Source: Amphirosellinia nigrospora
Taxonomy: Eukaryota > Ascomycota > Sordariomycetes > Xylariales > Xylariaceae
Assembly: GCA_004123355.1 (NCBI GenBank)
Contig: SCHM01000004.1
Span: 3,070,316 to 3,134,315 of the forward strand
Reading direction: 5' to 3'
DNA: 64,000 bases
Shown: piece after piece, positions 60,195-64,000 of the stretch
Layout: each line of letters begins with the position of its first letter
Position numbering within the stretch: the stretch's first letter is position 1
Made by a program: the position numbers and the translations under genes
Notes under the pieces: model-generated
What the model saw: only the letters and a program-made list of their open reading frames with translations
What the model was told of the DNA's origin: nothing
Database searches by the model: none

Positions 60195-60923
60195 CATGAT
60201 TTTTAATTTTTTAATTTTCGGATAGTGTGGGTTTAAGTGAAGGATGGCACGAACTCATAGCGGGAAGGGTTCTCTTAATACGTTCGTTAAGTAACAGCGT
60301 TGGTTCGGGATTAGGACCATAGTATGGATGAAACAATCTCTTGGCATAAAATGTCAATTTCGTGCCTCTTTTTTTCCGCCAAGCATTCCTGGGCTGGTTC
60401 TTGCGGTGGCTGGTGCTGATGTTGCGCCGATCTTCTCGAAGATTCACATGGCAAATGCCGGCGGATTCAATCACATCTTCGCTTACTCGCGTCTGGCTCG
60501 CGTGGAATCTTTGTGAGAGGGCTTGCAGCCGAAATGAGGGGTTCGCTCTGATCGGCGGCACCTTGTCAGAAACACAGTTTCAAGGCTTATTAAACTGATT
60601 TGGGTTGACATATTACGAAAGTACTACTTCGATGCGCAAAACGCATTACAACAACCACAGGAAGTGTAATATGGTCCCAGAAGTAGCGCAAGAGGTTGAA
60701 ATAGGTTCTGGTTTAACATGTGTGAGATAGAGGCATGGCACATAGGTAGGGTAAACCGAAATTCATCAAGAAGTGGTATATACGTCGTGTATAGTAGTGT
60801 ACCAATAGGTAATACCTACTATAAAATTAAAATCAGGGTATTTCGGTTAATTGTTACCTATCCCAATCTGGTAGTTGTGACCGGTACAATAGTGCACTTG
60901 TATACTATTTTCAGACGCATGTA
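60195..60923. other. Spacer between the two miniature transposons
   Basis: No gene is supported. A minus-strand frame of 116 codons (60211-60561) lies in a locally GC-richer stretch but shows no motif. It could be a fragment of an older inserted sequence. Confidence 0.35.
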
Positions 60924-61012
60924 CGGAGGTCTGTGCCAAAATTGACGATCATCCTTGGCAATGGTGTAAAGTGCAAATGGGGGAGCTTATATACGGTGTA
61001 ACGGCTTGGCAA
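60924..61012 (+). repeat. Left 89-bp terminal inverted repeat of the foldback element
   Basis: It pairs with 61194-61282 over its full length with one mismatch (G versus A in GGCAATG/AGTG). Confidence 0.85.
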
Positions 61013-61193
61013 GCAGTGTTTCGGGCCGGCAGTAGTCTATAAAGTCATAGACCACTAACTACGCTATACCGTTAGTGCAGATGGGGCATATCAATCGCTA
61101 GCTAGAGCGGAGTTCAGGGCTTAGCCTAGTAGGGTAGATACCCAGCCAGCTTTCTGTTGAGACTGTCGGGCTGCAAGCGGCCCGATGAACTGG

Positions 61194-61282
61194 TTGCCAA
61201 GCCGTTACACCGTATATAAGCTCCCCCATTTGCACTTTACACTATTGCCAAGGATGATCGTCAATTTTGGCACAGACCTCCG
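61194..61282 (-). repeat. Right 89-bp terminal inverted repeat of the foldback element
   Basis: Reverse complement of 60924-61012 with one mismatch. It ends in GACCTCCG followed by TA. Confidence 0.85.
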
Positions 61283-61284
61283 TA

Positions 61285-64000
61285 GTTCTCTCTTTACATA
61301 GTAGGACTTCTTCGTAGAATTAATGAGGCATTAGTTTGACCAGCTGATTGACAATTGAGCATCATGTTGGCCTCTCCTAGTTGCTGATCACTCATCCTTG
61401 ACCTGGTTAACCTGGTTGACGTGACGGGCCCTGAAAGGTCGCGTAGTAATAGCGCTTTAAGATGTTCATGGATCTAGGTAGTTTGAATATTGGCAACCAG
61501 GTAAGTGAAGCATTGTTTGAGTCTGTCGTGGGTATTAGTTTAGTCCTCCTCCATAGCAGTGATCAGCAGGACCAGAATGCATGTTGGATCAAGGTACGCC
61601 GCAGTGCAAGGATTGTTTCAATTCTCGGTCTACATAATAGATAGCGTGCTTGGGAGGTGAAGTTGGCTACGATGAACTGATGGCTGGCTGATGATTGCGC
61701 ATCTATGCAGGTTCCCTACCCACCTAGTGTCTACGCGTCGAACTAGGGGACATAAGACGATGGGAGTGAATTCACGGTTTCAACCCCACGTGGCATGGCT
61801 TCAGCTTTTCACATGTGTGATCATCGGGGTACCTGGCGCCCGAACCTGGTCGCCTCCTAGATCTGCTTACAGGCTACCTGGTTCTGACAGAAGCTGACCA
61901 CCTTCTAAGAGGCCATAGTATCTACTGTAAGAAGCCAGAATTAAATTATAAAAAGTTGAAGCACGAAGGTCAGTGAACTTTCGGGTATAGTCCATTCTGG
62001 CGGTGTGTACTGCTCCGCATTCATCATGAATAAATGATCGTCTCGACTTTCCGTTCAACGTACGCCTATGCATGCACTCTGCACGGTTTCAATAGCTACC
62101 TTACCTATATGTACACGTAATATGAGTTGATGCTACGGCTACACTACACAAAAGAACGCTAGCGTGGCACGGCTCCCTTCCAATGCGAAACTCATGAGAG
62201 TGCCAACAGGAGAATTGTTTGACCCTGTTGGATCCGCTTGTCGGCATCAGCAATCTAGATGGGTGATGGATCATGACATGTTGAGGAGCAAACAACCTCT
62301 TAAAGCTGCAGTTCGCAAAGCTATTGACGCAATTAATGTGATGAGGCCACAGGTTCGAGATCCATAGGATAGTGTACGTAAGCTATGATAATGCCTGATT
62401 CTGGCCTGATTATGAAGAGCATCCTTCTACTAGAGTGTCATTTGGAGAACCGGTAGGATCGTAGACTATTCATTAGTTACCAAGATCTGCTCTCTTCCCT
62501 TCTACCCAGGACACACGGCACCCTCTAATCTCAAGATTCATGGAACAATGGAACCTATATTAGGAGGCTGATAAGGTACCATCTCCCTTCCCAATAAGGT
62601 ATCTAAATCGCTTGATTCGAACCTTACGTAGCAGAGGAAAATGTGTACCATTGGGCCTAATAATAAGAACACAACCATATATATACGACTCGCGTAAGGT
62701 AAGGCGAATCATCTGCCAAGACGGGCCTGTCATCATTGTCGATTTAAGGTTCCATTAGCACATACACAACAAGCGGCGGGTAACGGGCCATTCCGAGCAG
62801 CCGTACGCCACCGAAGACGACGGAAGACGATCATGTGGCGCTAATTAGGCATCATCACACAAACTGTTGGTGTTCTAATGTAAGTAGAGAAAATGGAAAT
62901 ATGATCGGTCGGATCGGGAGACGTGGCAGTCTGGACATCCCCGCAAGTCAATCAACTACTTAATAAGGTCAAGAGGCACCTCTTGTAGACACCGCTTGTT
63001 CTTAGGTCCAGGGCGCCAATGCCGCATATGCACTTAACTACTGTTTATGTACATGCAAGGCAGACTTGGGCAATCTTGTGCATGAGGGCGCGGGGGTTGA
63101 GTAAGGTGAGGCGGGAGCTCGCCATCATGTGAGAGTAATAGAACAAGATTAAGAGAACTATCGGTGAGAGTCGAAGAGCCGGCCCAAGCGTGACCTTGGG
63201 CAAATTGGCCTTGAACAGGCCGCGGCTGGCCTGGTCTCGATGCTTTGGGTTCTTTGTTGCGAAATAGCGGTCATGCCTACATCCGTTAGGATTACAGGAT
63301 ACGGCGAATTCGTTATGTGACACATGGCTTCATCTCACCAAGGTGCCTGACATTGTGGAATAAGGCTTCATATTGAGAGCTCCCATACAACGGCAACGGT
63401 GAGTCTCATGCGGGTTGCCAAGTTCATTCCGAGAATTCCTCTGAAATCCCGGAGCCGGCTTCTGAAAGAAGTATGTGCGGCCTTTTTCAGCATCCGAGAT
63501 GGGACTAACAATGCAATACGACTCGACTAAAACTAACCCTTAGGTACGTCCAAGCTTGTGGAGTAGGCTGTTGGTCTCTCAAGGTAAATCTGTCGTGCAT
63601 CTGCCAATGCGACAATGCAAGGCCGTCGTAACCCCATTGACCACTCACGATAAGTAGACGGCAGCGCTTAGCCAACTTTACCACTGCAGGCTCTCTTGGT
63701 CATACTTAGTCGCTTAAAGGAGCACTCTGCAGTGGGATATGCGGGTGGCTCGCCATTCGAGCCGCCTTCTTTTTCCCACTCCAGTAAAAATCAGGAGTGG
63801 CGTTTTGTTCCGCGACTCACATGTCTTGTAGGTTTTATGGTTAGGGCCAAGATTGAAGGGCAGTTCGCAGCGGTAAGTGATATGATGCCGAGAACGTCCC
63901 GGGCAGTCTGGACAACGACTGATCAAGGCTATGATGACCTCTGACCTCGGCTAGTTTTGCTGAGCAATAGAAAGTAATGCGCGAATTGTTCAAGCAAGCA
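61285..64000. other. Gene-free right edge
   Basis: About 2.7 kb up to the window end. Short frames of 60-92 codons exist on both strands (for example 62164-62367, 63045-63323, 63696-63944), but none has a recognisable motif, and codon context does not stand out. No terminal repeats, tRNA or array were found. A gene beginning beyond 64000 could have its promoter here. Confidence 0.4.

Larger units (their letters stand above)
60924..61282. mobile_element. Foldback/MITE with 89-bp terminal inverted repeats, TA flanks (359 bp)
   Basis: The left repeat (60924-61012, starting CGGAGGTCTGTGCCAAAATT) and right repeat (61194-61282) are reverse complements over 89 bases with a single mismatch. Partial similarity runs a further 20 or so bases inward (TCGGGCCG). 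Both ends abut TA dinucleotides (60922-60923, 61283-61284), the duplication expected of Tc1/mariner-type insertion. The 181-base centre encodes nothing. The element is mobilised in trans if at all. The high arm identity points to a young copy, or to arms kept alike by gene conversion. Confidence 0.8.

Noticed and set aside
60211-60561. 116-codon minus-strand frame between the two transposons
   Set aside because: It is locally GC-rich and overlapped by open frames on the other strand, without a family motif. It is more likely a chance frame or an old fragment.
62164-62367. 67-codon plus-strand frame near the right edge
   Set aside because: It starts with a fair peptide but has no motif and lies in a region with no other coding signal.

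Overview
The window is nuclear DNA of a filamentous ascomycete (Pezizomycotina). The evidence is short introns (about 50-75 nt, with a few of 150-280 nt) with GTRNGY-type donors and CTAAC/CTGAC branch sites. Typical fungal genes are also present: a CAD-type URA2 fusion, a YVC1/TRPY channel, an Flc/TRP-like protein, a DHN-melanin-type hydroxynaphthalene reductase, a GH18 chitinase and a CE5 cutinase/acetylxylan esterase. No bacterial, CRISPR, rRNA or convincing tRNA feature was seen.

Layout. 0.7-9.7 kb: Flc/TRP-like membrane protein, a large fusion protein with a C-terminal SDR domain, a tiny basic protein, and an aldo/keto reductase. 10.7-14.1 kb: a secretome cluster with an eight-cysteine small secreted protein, a class III chitinase and a CE5 esterase that looks GPI-anchored. 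15.2-27.2 kb: a DUF1308 protein, a DUF7025-type AAA ATPase, a hydroxynaphthalene reductase, pyridoxamine-phosphate oxidase, deoxyhypusine hydroxylase and Pol I subunit RPA12. 27.9-45.2 kb: the cohesin loader SCC2/Mis4, a BTB-like unknown, a 56-residue membrane microprotein with a 5-nt first coding exon, and the vacuolar channel YVC1. 48.3-57.3 kb: URA2/CAD (first two steps of pyrimidine synthesis) and an Alr4036-type FMN-binding protein. 57.3-64 kb is gene-poor. It holds two non-autonomous DNA transposons: a hAT-type element with an 8-bp target duplication and an 89-bp-TIR foldback element flanked by TA.

The most pervasive signal is technical or evolutionary. Most long conserved genes, including essential ones (URA2, SCC2, DOHH), change frame through apparent single-base losses. 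The GH18, CE5, DUF1308, RPA12, small secreted protein and microprotein genes read cleanly through all introns. Unpolished long-read consensus error is the simplest reading, so no gene here should be called a pseudogene on frame alone. For affected genes I give the whole locus span.

The genes are mostly unlinked housekeeping functions. The only functional grouping I can defend is the secreted trio at 10.7-14.1 kb. I did not find a convincing new system. The best leads are the fusion protein whose SDR domain lacks the catalytic tyrosine, the two fresh-looking miniature transposons, and the altered zinc ribbon of RPA12.
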